DNA of 64,000 nt from Saccharothrix australiensis (GCF_003634935.1 NZ_RBXO01000001.1:1258501-1322500), one strand, 5' to 3'. Positions 26,596 through 35,556 are shown, numbered from the stretch's first letter. The notes: generated from the letters alone by a model not told the origin. A program made the numbers and translations.

Positions 26596-27573
26596 GTGAG
26601 CGTGGGACGCGCGGTGGGTCTGGTGCTGGGCGTGGCCGCGGACGCGGTGTTCGGCGATCCGCGGAAGTACCACCCCGTGGCGGGGTTCGGGCAGGCGGCC
26701 GCCGCCTTGGAGCGCAGGACGTACCGGGACCACCGGCTCGCGGGTGCCGCGCACACCGCGGCGCTGGTGGGCGGTGTCGTGCTGGCGGGTGCCGCCGTCG
26801 AACGGCTGGGCGGGCGCGGTCAGGTCCTCCGGGCGCTGACGACCGCCGCCGCGACGTGGGTCGTGCTCGGCGGGTCGTCGCTGGCCGACGAGGGCACCGC
26901 GATGGGGCGCGAGCTGAACGGCGGCGACCTGGCCGCCGCGCGCCGCCGCCTGCCCAACCTGTGCGGGCGGGAACCGGCCCGGCTGGACGTGCTCGGCCTG
27001 GCCAAGGCGACCGTCGAGTCCGTGGCGGAGAACACGTCCGACGCCGTGGTCGCCCCGCTGTTCTGGGGCGCGGTCGCCGGGGTGCCCGGACTGCTCGGGT
27101 ATCGGGCCGTGAACACGCTCGACGCCATGATCGGCCACCTCAACCCGCGCTACCGGCGGTTCGGCTGGGCCGCCGCGCGGCTGGACGACGTGGCGAACCT
27201 CGTGCCCTCCCGGCTGGCCGCGCTGCTGACGGCGGCCGGCGCGCCGGTCGTCGGCGGGTCGTCGGGCGAGGCGTGGCGCACCTGGCGGCGCGACGCGGCG
27301 GCCCACCCGAGCCCGAACGCGGGGCAGGTGGAGGCGGCCTTCGCGGGCGCGCTGGAGATCCGGTTGGGCGGGCGCACGGTGTACTCGCACGGCGCGGAGG
27401 ACCGCCCGGTGCTCGGCCACGGCCGCAACCCGGACGCCGGTCACGTGACCAGGGCGGTGGAGCTGTCGCGGGTGGTCGGCGCGGGCGCCGCCGCCGTCAC
27501 CGCGGCGCTGGCGCTGCTCCGTCCTCGGCGCGTTCGTCCTCGGCGAGCAGCTCGGCGACGGACTTCCGCTTGA
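26596..27573 (+). CDS. cobD: Adenosylcobinamide-phosphate synthase CobD (CbiB)
   Basis: A 325-residue integral membrane enzyme that attaches the aminopropanol arm to adenosylcobyric acid in cobalamin synthesis. CbiB-family segments visible are DAVFGDPRKYHPVAGFG at the N-terminus, VESVAENTSDAVVAPLFWG, YRAVNTLDAMIGH and HPSPNAGQVEAAFAGAL. Several hydrophobic helices are present. The last 77 bp overlap the convergent SURF1 gene. Mycobacteria have the same CobD/SURF1 neighbourhood (Rv2236c/Rv2235), which supports both genes. Confidence 0.94.
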   Translation: MSVGRAVGLVLGVAADAVFGDPRKYHPVAGFGQAAAALERRTYRDHRLAGAAHTAALVGGVVLAGAAVERLGGRGQVLRALTTAAATWVVLGGSSLADEGTAMGRELNGGDLAAARRRLPNLCGREPARLDVLGLAKATVESVAENTSDAVVAPLFWGAVAGVPGLLGYRAVNTLDAMIGHLNPRYRRFGWAAARLDDVANLVPSRLAALLTAAGAPVVGGSSGEAWRTWRRDAAAHPSPNAGQVEAAFAGALEIRLGGRTVYSHGAEDRPVLGHGRNPDAGHVTRAVELSRVVGAGAAAVTAALALLRPRRVRPRRAARRRTSA

Positions 27574-28306
27574 CGCGCGGCTCGTTCAGCGCGCCGCCGG
27601 GCCGGGCCTCCCGGACCGTGAAGTACAGCCAGCCGGCCAGCGCCATCGCGCCGAACGCGATCCACTGGAGCGCGTAGGAGAAGAACGGGCCCGCGTCGAG
27701 CCTGGGCAGCGGCAGCGCGCCCTCGACGCCCGGCTGGCCCTCGGTGAGCTCGAAGTAGCCGGGGCGGAGGTCGATGCCCGTCGCGCGGGCGACCACGGCC
27801 GGGTTGATCGCGTACACCTCGCGGTGGCCGTCGCGCTCGATCGCGTCGCGGTCGTCGGACTCGCCGGCCCGCACGCGGGCGATGATCGTCACGGTGCCCT
27901 CGGGCACGGGCTTCAGGTCCGGCACCTTCAGGCCGTTCACCGGCCGCACGTAGCCCCGGTCCACCAGCACCGTCGGGCCGCCGGCCAGCGCGAACGGCGT
28001 CAGCACCTCGGAGGCGGCCTCGCCCTGGACGGTGCGCAGGCGGGCGACGGCCTGCCCCTCGGGCAGGTAGCGGCCGGTCAGGGAGACGAGCCGCCACTCG
28101 TTGGCCGCGTTCGGCTGGTCGAGGACCGACTCGACCGGGACCGGGTCGGCGCGCACGGACGCGGTGACGGCGTCGTTCTGCGCCTCGCGCTCGCGGTCGC
28201 GGCTGAACTGCCACGGCGCGAGCAGCGTGAAGCAGGCGCCCGCGAACACCCAGACCGCCAGCGTCAACGCCAGCCAGCCGGGCCGCAGCAGAAACCTCAA
28301 GCGCAC
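27497..28306 (-). CDS. SURF1 family protein
   Basis: A 269-residue SURF1-like protein, a family linked to cytochrome c oxidase (haem aa3) assembly. It has an N-terminal transmembrane helix (about residues 10-32), an extracytoplasmic domain with typical LTGRYLPEGQ and VLVDRGYVRP motifs, and a C-terminal helix (YALQWIAFGAMALAGW). GTG 28306 has TACCGT 6 nt upstream, suggesting a leaderless transcript. The charged C-terminal tail overlaps the end of cobD by 77 bp. Confidence 0.9.
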   Translation of the reverse strand: MRLRFLLRPGWLALTLAVWVFAGACFTLLAPWQFSRDREREAQNDAVTASVRADPVPVESVLDQPNAANEWRLVSLTGRYLPEGQAVARLRTVQGEAASEVLTPFALAGGPTVLVDRGYVRPVNGLKVPDLKPVPEGTVTIIARVRAGESDDRDAIERDGHREVYAINPAVVARATGIDLRPGYFELTEGQPGVEGALPLPRLDAGPFFSYALQWIAFGAMALAGWLYFTVREARPGGALNEPRVKRKSVAELLAEDERAEDGAAPAPR

Positions 28307-28312
28307 GTGTCC

Positions 28313-28318
28313 ACGGTA
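28313..28318 (-). promoter_or_regulatory. Leaderless -10 element for the SURF1 gene
   Basis: TACCGT on the minus strand lies 6 nt before GTG 28306. Confidence 0.5.
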
Positions 28319-28565
28319 AGCCCTGGGTCGTGGTGACCCGCACCCGGTCGAGCGCGTCGGGCTGCCCCGCGGCTGCTCACGGGCCGCGCGAGGCCGAGGT
28401 GCTCACGGAATATGATCGCGGCCACGGGGGAACGGCGGATGGTGCCGGTGCGGATCACGTGGAGCGTCACGGCAGGGGAGCTTGTCGGGTCGCGCGTTCC
28501 GGGCGAGGGCGTCGGAGAGCGCGCGGCGACGCTCGACCGTCGTCGACCGGCCGGGTGGGGGATCG

Positions 28566-29045
28566 ATGTCAGGCGTGGTCGGCGGGCTGGTGGCGCTCGT
28601 CGCGGTGGTCTCGGTGGTGCTGCCGGCGGTGCTCGTCGTGCGGTGGTGGCGGTCGTGGCCGGAGACGCCGTCGTTCGCCCGGCCCCGGCCGGCGGTGCCG
28701 AGCGGTGACCTGGTGCCCGACCCGAACGCCGGGTTCTTCGTGGACCGCGGGTTCCTGTTCCGGAAACGCGATTTCTTCGTCGCCACCGGGTGCCCGCCGG
28801 TGCGTATCGCGGATTTGCCGTCACTCGATGTGCGCAGGCGGGGACGGCCCGTGCTGGTGGCGCGCGTGGGACTGCGGTCGTGGTGGTGGTTCGAAGAGGG
28901 TTTTTACCGCGAATCGGCGGGCTTGCGGGAGAAGGACGTGCTCGCGCTGGTGCGGGACCGAGAACGCCGTGAGCAGGCGAAACGCGATCGGGCGCGGCTG
29001 TTGTCCGAGGCGGAGGCGAGTCTCCGCAAGCGCGCTCCGGAGTAA
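28566..29045 (+). CDS. Hypothetical membrane-anchored protein
   Basis: A 159-residue protein I do not recognise. A single N-terminal transmembrane helix (about residues 5-27) is followed by WWRSWPETPSF, a proline-rich stretch, a small domain with aromatic residues (LRSWWWFEEGFY), and a highly charged helical tail (RDRERREQAKRDRARLL) that may be a coiled coil. ATG 28566 has GGGGGATCG upstream. The 259-bp gap before it shows only a -10-like TATGAT near 28409 and no clear gene. Confidence 0.6.
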   Translation: MSGVVGGLVALVAVVSVVLPAVLVVRWWRSWPETPSFARPRPAVPSGDLVPDPNAGFFVDRGFLFRKRDFFVATGCPPVRIADLPSLDVRRRGRPVLVARVGLRSWWWFEEGFYRESAGLREKDVLALVRDRERREQAKRDRARLLSEAEASLRKRAPE

Positions 29046-29119
29046 GTTTCCGGTGTTTAGTAACGATCCTGGGTTTGTGCGCGACCATATTCGCGTAGTG
29101 ACACCCTGGGGAGAGGGAC

Positions 29120-29236
29120 ATGGGCGACCCCTTACTGCGGGACTTCGCGGCGGGTGATGTGGGGCCTCCGGTGCGGTGGCATTGGATGGCGTGCGTGGCG
29201 CTGGTGTTGATCGCTTTCGCGGTGTCGGTGGTGTAA
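29120..29236 (+). CDS. Small 38-residue single-pass membrane protein with a TTA codon
   Basis: A short frame with a strong ribosome site (GGGGAGAGG, about 4 nt before ATG 29120). The peptide has a hydrophilic N-terminus and a C-terminal transmembrane helix (MACVALVLIAFAVSVV). Codon 5 is TTA, which is rare in such genomes and often signals bldA-type developmental control. It lies alone between the hypothetical membrane gene and the polyprenyl synthase gene. The function is unknown; the ribosome site and TM helix are the main support. Confidence 0.55.
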   Translation: MGDPLLRDFAAGDVGPPVRWHWMACVALVLIAFAVSVV

Positions 29237-29375
29237 CCCGGCTGGGCGTTCGGTTCGGGGCGTTCGGCTCGTGGGGCGGGGAGCGACCTGTTCGAGGTGG
29301 CGCTGTGTGGCGCGGCACCGTGGCGGCGTGGCGCTCCTCAGCCGGCTCTCAGGCGGTGCGCGCGAGGATCGGGGT

Positions 29376-30359
29376 GTGCCGACCACGACCATCCCCACCA
29401 TCCCCGCGCTGACCGGAGCGCTGCCCAGGGTCGAAGACGAGATCCGGCAGTTGGCCACGTCCTCGACGCTGCCCATCGTCAACGAGTTCTCCGGCCGCAT
29501 CACCGCCGCGGGCGGGAAGCGCTTGCGCTCGGTCGTGATGCTGGCGGGTTCGCTGGCGCTGACCGGCGAGGTCACGGACAAGGCCGTCACGGCGGCGGCG
29601 TGCGTCGAGCTGCTGCACGCCGGGTCGCTGGTGCACGACGACCTGATGGACGACGCCGTGGAGCGCCGCGGCGTCCGCACCGTGAACGCCGAGTGGGGTG
29701 TGGGGCCGGCGGTGCTGGTCGGCGACTTCATGCTGGCGCGGGCGAGCCAGGCCGCGCTCGAATCGCTCTCCCCGTTCGCGGCGGGCAAGCTGGCCGCGGC
29801 GGTGGCCGACCTGGTCGAGGGCCAGGTGCTGGAGGTGCTCGACCTCTACGACGCGCACCGGTCGCCGGACAGCGCGCTGCGGTCGATCGCGTTGAAGACG
29901 GGCGCGTTGTTCCGCGTGGGGTGCGTGCTGGCCGCGCACTGCGCCGACGCGTCCGAGGAGGTGGCGGTCCGGCTGTCGGAGTACGGGGCGCACTTCGGGC
30001 TGCTGTTCCAGATCCTGGACGACCTGCTGGACCTGGCGTCCACGAGCGAGCGGTTGGGCAAGCCGGTCGGGAACGACCTCCGGCAGGGGGTCTACTCGTT
30101 CCCGCTGCTGAGGGCGTTGACGGACGGGCAGCGGGAGTTCCTGGCGGAGCGGGGGCGCGAGCTGGGCGACGCCGAGCTGGCCGGGCTGCTGCGGGAGTTG
30201 CGGGGCGGCCGGCTGGTGGACGACACGTTGGCGTACTGCGGCGGGCTGGCCGCGCAGACCGTCCGGGCGCTGCCCGAGGTGGGGGAGTCGGACGCGTTGG
30301 GGGTGTTGCGGGAGTTGCCCCTGGCCTACGTGGAGTGGGCTCGGGCTCGGATCGGCTGA
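29376..30359 (+). CDS. Polyprenyl diphosphate synthase
   Basis: A 327-residue trans-prenyltransferase that elongates allylic diphosphates with isopentenyl diphosphate, here probably for the menaquinone side chain. The first Asp-rich motif is HDDLMDDAVERRG and the second is FQILDDLLDLA; GGKRLRS binds the homoallylic substrate. Product length cannot be read reliably. GTG 29376 is chosen from alignment of the family N-terminus; GAGGATCGGGG lies upstream. The cobC gene follows after a 244-bp gap with no convincing gene. Confidence 0.9.
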   Translation: MPTTTIPTIPALTGALPRVEDEIRQLATSSTLPIVNEFSGRITAAGGKRLRSVVMLAGSLALTGEVTDKAVTAAACVELLHAGSLVHDDLMDDAVERRGVRTVNAEWGVGPAVLVGDFMLARASQAALESLSPFAAGKLAAAVADLVEGQVLEVLDLYDAHRSPDSALRSIALKTGALFRVGCVLAAHCADASEEVAVRLSEYGAHFGLLFQILDDLLDLASTSERLGKPVGNDLRQGVYSFPLLRALTDGQREFLAERGRELGDAELAGLLRELRGGRLVDDTLAYCGGLAAQTVRALPEVGESDALGVLRELPLAYVEWARARIG

Positions 30360-30590
30360 GGGGCGTGGATGGTGGGGGGAGGGAGGGTGCGCGGCGGACG
30401 AGTGCCAAAGAGCGAAAGCGTCCTCGCCGGACGGGCAGGCCGCCAAGGAGGGGAAGGGCGCCGGGCTGCTGTGCTGCGCGAGCGGGGGTCTGGGTCTGTG
30501 CGGCGCGTGCAGAGGGCGGGTCTGTGCGTGGGCGGCTGGGGGGCGTGGGGTGCAGAGGTGCGGGTGGCGTCGGGCGGGGGGCTGATCGCC

Positions 30591-30596
30591 TAGACT
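30591..30596 (+). promoter_or_regulatory. Leaderless -10 element for the cobC operon
   Basis: TAGACT lies 7 nt before ATG 30604. Confidence 0.6.
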
Positions 30597-30603
30597 TTTC
30601 GCG

Positions 30604-31644
30604 ATGACCAGCCATGATTCCGGTCGGGCGTTGTTGCGTCACCACGGGGACGTCGATGCTGCTCCTGGCCTTGTCGACTTCGCCGTGAACGTCCGGGTGC
30701 CGGCGCCGCCGGAGTGGTTGCGCGCTCGGTTGGCCGGTGTGCTGGACGGGTTGGGCGGGTATCCCTCCGCCGCCGCCGATCTTCGCGCTCGGGAGGTCGT
30801 CGCCGCCCGGCACGGGCGTCGGGCGGACGAGGTGCTGGTGCTCGCCGGGGCTGCCGAGGGGTTCGCGTTGCTGCCCTCGTTGCGGCCGAGGTTGGCGGCC
30901 GTGGTGCACCCCTCGTTCACCGAGCCCGAGGTCGCGCTGCGGGATGCCGGTGTGCCGGTGCGGCGGGTCCTGTTGTCGGACGAGGACGGTTACCGGTTCC
31001 GGCCCGAGGCGGTGCCGGAAGAGGCCGACCTGGTGGTGTTGGGCAACCCGACCAATCCCACGTCCGTGTCGCACCCGGCCGACGCGGTGGCCTCGCTGAG
31101 CCGGCCGGGGCGGGTGCTGGTCGTCGACGAGGCGTTCGCCGACACGATCCCCGGTGAGCCGGAGTCGTTGGCCGGGTGGGACGTGCCGGGGTTGCTGGTG
31201 TTGCGCAGCCTGACCAAGACGTGGGGGCTCGCCGGGCTGCGCGCCGGGTACGCGTTGGGCGCGCCGGAGTTGTTGGCGCGGTTGGCGCTGCACCGGCCGC
31301 AGTGGCCCGTGAGCAGCTTCGTGTTGGAGGCCGTGACGGCCTGCTGCGAGCCGGCGGCGGTGGCCGAGGCGGCAGCGTTGGCGGTGGCCGGGCAGGAGCA
31401 CACGCGGCTCGCGGCGCGGGCCCTGGGCGACCTGGTGGTGGTGCCGCCGGACGCGCCGTTCGCCCTGCTGCGGCTGCCCGACGGGGAGCGGGTCCGGTTG
31501 GCGCTGCGGGACAAGGGGATCGCCGTGCGGCGCGGGGACACGTTCCCCGGTCTGACCGCCGACCACGTGCGGGTCGCGGTGCGCCCGCCGGAGGAGTTCG
31601 GGTTGCTGGTGGACGCGTTGCGAGTCGTGTTGGAGGAGCGGTGA
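30604..31644 (+). CDS. cobC: Threonine-phosphate decarboxylase-like aminotransferase CobC
   Basis: A 346-residue class I/II PLP enzyme of the histidinol-phosphate aminotransferase fold. The PLP lysine is in RSLTKTWGLAGLRAGY; LGNPTNPTS and VVDEAFAD are the usual cofactor contacts. By neighbourhood it corresponds to mycobacterial Rv2231c (cobC), expected to supply aminopropanol phosphate for the cobalamin arm attached by CobD. A HisC role is less likely without other his genes. Its stop overlaps the next start (GTGA), opening a four-gene operon. Confidence 0.88.
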   Translation: MTSHDSGRALLRHHGDVDAAPGLVDFAVNVRVPAPPEWLRARLAGVLDGLGGYPSAAADLRAREVVAARHGRRADEVLVLAGAAEGFALLPSLRPRLAAVVHPSFTEPEVALRDAGVPVRRVLLSDEDGYRFRPEAVPEEADLVVLGNPTNPTSVSHPADAVASLSRPGRVLVVDEAFADTIPGEPESLAGWDVPGLLVLRSLTKTWGLAGLRAGYALGAPELLARLALHRPQWPVSSFVLEAVTACCEPAAVAEAAALAVAGQEHTRLAARALGDLVVVPPDAPFALLRLPDGERVRLALRDKGIAVRRGDTFPGLTADHVRVAVRPPEEFGLLVDALRVVLEER

Positions 31645-32783
31645 CCGTCACGGTCGGTGATGTGCTGGCGGTCCTGGAGGACGCCTACCCGCCCGCCACC
31701 GCCGAGTCGTGGGACGCCGTGGGGATGGTGTGCGGCGACCGGGGCGCGGCGGTGTCGAGGGTGCTGTTCTGCGTCGACCCGGACGAGTCCACTGTGGACG
31801 AGGCGGTGTCCGGTGGGGCGCAGTTGCTGGTGGCGCACCACCCGTTGCTGTTGCGCGGGGTGCACGGCGTGCCGGCCGACGACCCCAAGGGCGCGCTGGT
31901 CCACCGGCTCATCCGCGCCGGCGTCGCGCTGTACACGGCGCACACGAACGCGGACGCCGCCGACCCCGGCGTGTCCGACGCGTTGGCCGCCGCCCTGGGA
32001 CTGACCGTGACCGGTCCGCTCAGCCCCGCGCCAGGGCCCGAGCTGGACGTGCTCACGACCTACGTGCCGGTCGAGCGGGCGGAGCAGGTGTTGGGCGCGC
32101 TGCACGCGGCCGGCGCGGGCGCGCTCGGGGACTACCGGGACGCCGCGTGGGTGGTGGACGGCGTCGGGCAGTTCCGGCCGGTCGCCGGGGCCGATCCCGC
32201 GATCGGCTCGGTCGGCGAGCTGGCGCGGGTGCCCGAGACGCGGCTCGAGGTGGTGTTGGAGCGGCGTCGGCGGGCCGACGTGGTGGCCGCGCTGCGGGCC
32301 GCCCACCCGTACGAGGAGGTCGCGTTCAACCTCAACGAGGTCGCCGACGTGCCGTCCCGCCGCGGCATCGGCCGGATCGGCGAGTTGGCCGAGGCCGAGC
32401 CGCTGCGGGTGTTCGCGCGGCGCGTGGCCGACGCCCTGCCCGCGACGGCCTGGGGCGTGCGGGCGGCGGGCGACCCCGAGCGGCCCGTTCGCCGGGTGGC
32501 GGTGTGCGGCGGCGCGGGTGACGGCTACCTGTCCGCCGCCGTCCGGGCCGGGGTGGACGCGTACGTGACCGCCGACCTCCGGCACCACCCGGCGGCGGAG
32601 CACCTCGCCCGCGGCGGGCCCGCGTTGGTGGACGTGGCGCACTGGGCCAGCGAGTGGCCCTGGTGCGGGCAGGCGGCGGGCATCGTGCGGGACGCGCTCG
32701 GCGGTACGGTCGACGTCCTCGTCTCGACTCGCCGGACCGATCCGTGGACCGTCGGCGTGACGACCGGAACTGGAGGCCGCTGA
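31641..32783 (+). CDS. NIF3-like metal-binding protein (DUF34)
   Basis: A 380-residue member of the Nif3/YbgI (DUF34) family, often labelled GTP cyclohydrolase I type 2. The N- and C-terminal halves carry the dimetal site motifs, including LLVAHHPLLLRGV and TADLRHHPAAEH with VDVAHWASEWP. The middle insert with AAHPYEEVAFNL is typical of the longer family members. Its biochemical role is unsettled. It corresponds to mycobacterial Rv2230c and is translationally coupled to cobC. Confidence 0.9.
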   Translation: MTVTVGDVLAVLEDAYPPATAESWDAVGMVCGDRGAAVSRVLFCVDPDESTVDEAVSGGAQLLVAHHPLLLRGVHGVPADDPKGALVHRLIRAGVALYTAHTNADAADPGVSDALAAALGLTVTGPLSPAPGPELDVLTTYVPVERAEQVLGALHAAGAGALGDYRDAAWVVDGVGQFRPVAGADPAIGSVGELARVPETRLEVVLERRRRADVVAALRAAHPYEEVAFNLNEVADVPSRRGIGRIGELAEAEPLRVFARRVADALPATAWGVRAAGDPERPVRRVAVCGGAGDGYLSAAVRAGVDAYVTADLRHHPAAEHLARGGPALVDVAHWASEWPWCGQAAGIVRDALGGTVDVLVSTRRTDPWTVGVTTGTGGR

Positions 32784-32784
32784 A

Positions 32785-33522
32785 GTGAAAGCCGACCCCG
32801 CCGTGCAGCGCAGGCTGCTCGACCTGGCGCAGGTGGACGCCGAACTGGCGCGCGTCGCCCACCGCCGCCGCACGCTGCCGGAGATCGCCGAGATCGCCGA
32901 GGCGGAGAAGGTGGCGCGGGCCAAGCAGGACGCCCTGACCACCGTCGAGACCACGCTGGGCGACCTGACGCGCGACGTCAAGCGCCAGGAGACCGAGATC
33001 GACCAGGTGCGCGCCCGCAAGGAGCGCGACCGGGCGCTGATGCAGTCCGGCTCGGTGGGCGCCAAGCAGCTCACCGACTTGGAGCACGAGCTGGCCACGC
33101 TGGAGCGCAGGCAGGCGGCCTTGGAGGACGACCTGCTGGAGCTGATGGAGCGCCGCGAGGCGGTGGAGGCCGACGTGCAGCACGCGCGCGTGGAGCTGGA
33201 CAAGGCGCAGGAGGCGCTGGCGGACGCGGCCCGGCGGCGGGACACCGCGCTGGCCGACCTGGAGTCGACCGAGGCCAAGCGCGTCGCGGAGCGCAAGCTC
33301 GCGGCGACCCGGTTCCCCGAGCCGCTGCTCGCGCTCTACGACCGCGTGCGGGCGCACAAGGGCATCGGCGCGGCGCTGCTGCAGTCGCGGCGCTGTGGCG
33401 CTTGTCGCATCGAGCTGGACCGCAACGCGCTGTCCCAGGTGAAGGACGCCGCGAAGGACGAGGTCGTGCAGTGCGAGGAGTGCGGCGCGATCATGGTGCG
33501 GACGGGCGAGTCCGGGCTGTGA
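32785..33522 (+). CDS. Coiled-coil zinc-ribbon protein (DUF164-type)
   Basis: A 245-residue protein with a long antiparallel coiled coil (about residues 10-175) and a C-terminal four-cysteine zinc ribbon (CGACRIELD and CEECGAIM). This is the architecture of mycobacterial Rv2229c and its relatives, whose function is poorly known and may involve nucleic acid or protein scaffolding. GTG 32785 follows the NIF3-like stop by one base; its own stop overlaps the RNase H start. Confidence 0.9.
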   Translation: MKADPAVQRRLLDLAQVDAELARVAHRRRTLPEIAEIAEAEKVARAKQDALTTVETTLGDLTRDVKRQETEIDQVRARKERDRALMQSGSVGAKQLTDLEHELATLERRQAALEDDLLELMERREAVEADVQHARVELDKAQEALADAARRRDTALADLESTEAKRVAERKLAATRFPEPLLALYDRVRAHKGIGAALLQSRRCGACRIELDRNALSQVKDAAKDEVVQCEECGAIMVRTGESGL

Positions 33523-34763
33523 AGGTCGTCGTCGAGGCGGACGGCGGGTCGCGGGGCAACCCCGGTCCCGCCGGGTACGGCGCGGTGGTGCGGGACGCGT
33601 CGACCGGGCGGGTGCTGGCCGAGCGGTCGGCCGGGATCGGGGTCGCCACCAACAACGTCGCCGAGTACCAGGGCCTGCTCGCGGGCCTGCGGGCGGCGGC
33701 CGAGCTGGGCGCCTCGGCGGTGTCCGTGCGGATGGACTCCAAGCTGGTGGTCGAGCAGATGTCCGGCCGCTGGCAGGTGAAGCACCCGTCGATGCAGCCG
33801 CTGGCGCGCGAGGCGCGCGCGCTGGCGGGCGCGTTCGACCAGGTGTCGTACGAGTGGATCCCGCGCGAGCGCAACAAGGACGCGGACCGGCTCGCCAACG
33901 AGGCGATGGACGAGCAGGCCGGTGTCGTCCGGGCCCGGCGGGACGCGGGCGAGTCGGGCGCACGGGAGTCGGGCGCTGTGGGGTCGGGCGCTGTGGGGTC
34001 GGGCGCGGGAGCGCGCCGGGGCGGGCAGTCGGGTGGCGGAGCGGCGCGGGGCGCGGGCGGGCCGGGTGACGTGGCGCGCCGCGAGGCGGTCGAGCCCGGT
34101 GTCGGGTCGGCGGTGCGGGTCGCGCCGTCGTCGTGGTCCGGCGCGCTGGGCGAGCCGACCCGGCTGTACCTGCTCCGGCACGGGCAGACCGAGCTGTCGG
34201 TGGCGCGCCGGTACTCGGGGCGCGGCAACCCGCCGCTGACCGAGGTGGGCCGGCGGCAGGCCGAGGCCGCGGCGGCGCGGCTGGCCAAGCTCGACGGGGT
34301 GGCGGCCGTGGTGTCCTCGCCGCTGGACCGGGCCTGGCGGACGGCGTTGGCCGTGGCGGGGGCGGTCGGGGGCGAGGCGACCGCGCACGAGGGGCTGGTC
34401 GAGACCGACTTCGGCGCGTGGGAGGGCCTGACGTTCGCGGAGGCCGCCGCGCGCGACCCGGAGGTGCACCGCCGGTGGCTGGGCGACCCGTCCGTGCCGA
34501 CGCCCGGCGGCGAGAGCTTCGACGAGGTGCACCGGCGGGTGCGCGCGGCGCTGGACGAGCTGCTCGCCCGGCACGCCGGCGGGAACGTCGTGGTGGTCAG
34601 CCACGTCACGCCGATCAAGACGCTGCTGCGGCTCGGGCTCGACGTCGGGCCCTCGCTGCTGTTCCGGCTGCACCTGGACCTGGCGTCGCTGTCGGTGGCG
34701 GAGTTCTACCCGGACGGGCACGCGTCGGTGCGGCTGGTCAACGACACCTCGCACCTGGGCTGA
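33519..34763 (+). CDS. Bifunctional RNase HI / histidine phosphatase
   Basis: A 414-residue fusion matching mycobacterial Rv2228c. Residues 1-135 are RNase HI with the acidic catalytic residues in EADGGSRGNPG, NNVAEYQGL, VRMDSKL and NKDADRLAN. Residues about 210-410 are a histidine phosphatase (LLRHGQTE, SSPLDRAWRT, VVSHVTPIK), thought to act as alpha-ribazole phosphatase in cobalamin synthesis. The two are joined by a Gly/Ala/Ser linker encoded by four 15-bp repeats (33951-34010). It closes the cobC operon. Confidence 0.92.
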   Translation: MKVVVEADGGSRGNPGPAGYGAVVRDASTGRVLAERSAGIGVATNNVAEYQGLLAGLRAAAELGASAVSVRMDSKLVVEQMSGRWQVKHPSMQPLAREARALAGAFDQVSYEWIPRERNKDADRLANEAMDEQAGVVRARRDAGESGARESGAVGSGAVGSGAGARRGGQSGGGAARGAGGPGDVARREAVEPGVGSAVRVAPSSWSGALGEPTRLYLLRHGQTELSVARRYSGRGNPPLTEVGRRQAEAAAARLAKLDGVAAVVSSPLDRAWRTALAVAGAVGGEATAHEGLVETDFGAWEGLTFAEAAARDPEVHRRWLGDPSVPTPGGESFDEVHRRVRAALDELLARHAGGNVVVVSHVTPIKTLLRLGLDVGPSLLFRLHLDLASLSVAEFYPDGHASVRLVNDTSHLG

Positions 34764-34794
34764 CGGCGCCGCGCCCGCGGTCCGGCCCGTCGGG

Positions 34795-35352
34795 TCAGAC
34801 CGCCGGGCGGAGCTGGGTGCGCTTGCGGCGGAACCGGATGTCCTCGACGGCCAGCGTGAAGCGGTCGAGCGCGGTGCGGATCGCGTCCGCCGAGGTGGGC
34901 GCGATGACGTCGCCGACGATGTCCGGGTCGAGGATGAATTCACCGCGCAGCACGTTGTCCGCGCCCTTGCCGGTGAACAGCGGATTCAACGCGTAGTCCA
35001 TCGCGACGAGGAATCCCTGGCTGCCGCCGGTGGCCAGGGGCAGGATCACCCGACCGCGCAGCCCTTTCTTCGGCAGCAGGTCGAGCAACGCCTTCACGAG
35101 GCCGCTGTAGGCCGCCCGGTACACCGGGCTCGCGACCACGATGCCGTCGGCGCGCAGCACGGCGCTCACCGCGTCGGCGATCTCCGGGTCGTGCAGGTCC
35201 TCGGTGAGCAGCGACAACGTGGGCAGTTGCCGTACGTGCAGGGTCCGCACCTCGTAACCCGCCGCGCGCAGCAGGTCGTCGACGTGCGACACCACGATCG
35301 CGGTGCGCGACGTGGGAGAAGGACTGCCGGAAATAACCAGAATGGAGGACAT
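34795..35352 (-). CDS. ssuE: NADPH-dependent FMN reductase (SsuE-like)
   Basis: A 185-residue flavodoxin-fold FMN reductase. The phosphate-binding loop is ISGSPSPTSRT, and the SsuE-type segments ASPVYRAAYSGLVKALLDLLP and LPLATGGSQ are present. SsuE supplies reduced flavin to alkanesulfonate monooxygenase; no ssuD or transporter is next to it here, so the partner is elsewhere or differs. A sulfur-type leader peptide lies 49 bp upstream, which supports control by sulfur or cysteine supply. Confidence 0.88.
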   Translation of the reverse strand: MSSILVISGSPSPTSRTAIVVSHVDDLLRAAGYEVRTLHVRQLPTLSLLTEDLHDPEIADAVSAVLRADGIVVASPVYRAAYSGLVKALLDLLPKKGLRGRVILPLATGGSQGFLVAMDYALNPLFTGKGADNVLRGEFILDPDIVGDVIAPTSADAIRTALDRFTLAVEDIRFRRKRTQLRPAV

Positions 35353-35401
35353 GGTCGCGGAACACCTTCCCGAAAAGGCTCGGACACCGAGATGAATTCG
35401 G

Positions 35402-35479
35402 TCAGCGGAGACAGATCGCGGCGGACGTCCGGCCGAAGTCCACGTGCCGACGTCGAGTGAGTGCGGCTATTCCCGGCAT
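35402..35479 (-). CDS. Conserved sulfur-type leader peptide upstream of ssuE
   Basis: A 25-residue frame starting at ATG 35479 contains LTRRRHVDFGRTSAAIC, matching the actinobacterial leader peptides with an RRRHVDLxRxSSxxC core found before sulfur-metabolism genes. A cysteine codon (TGT) lies three codons before the stop. Cysteine-dependent stalling of translation near that codon could control the downstream reductase gene. Recognition is by motif and position; the mechanism is inferred. Confidence 0.75.
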   Translation of the reverse strand: MPGIAALTRRRHVDFGRTSAAICLR

Positions 35480-35556
35480 GTTTCGAGTAGAGCAGTCGGT
35501 TCCACATCACGACAAGGTTTCGGGTGGCTGGTTCCACGCCCTGGGACGCGAGCCGC

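Noticed and set aside
30369..30593. 74-residue plus-strand frame before cobC
   Set aside because: Gly/Arg-rich low complexity and no start signals; the region ends in the cobC promoter.
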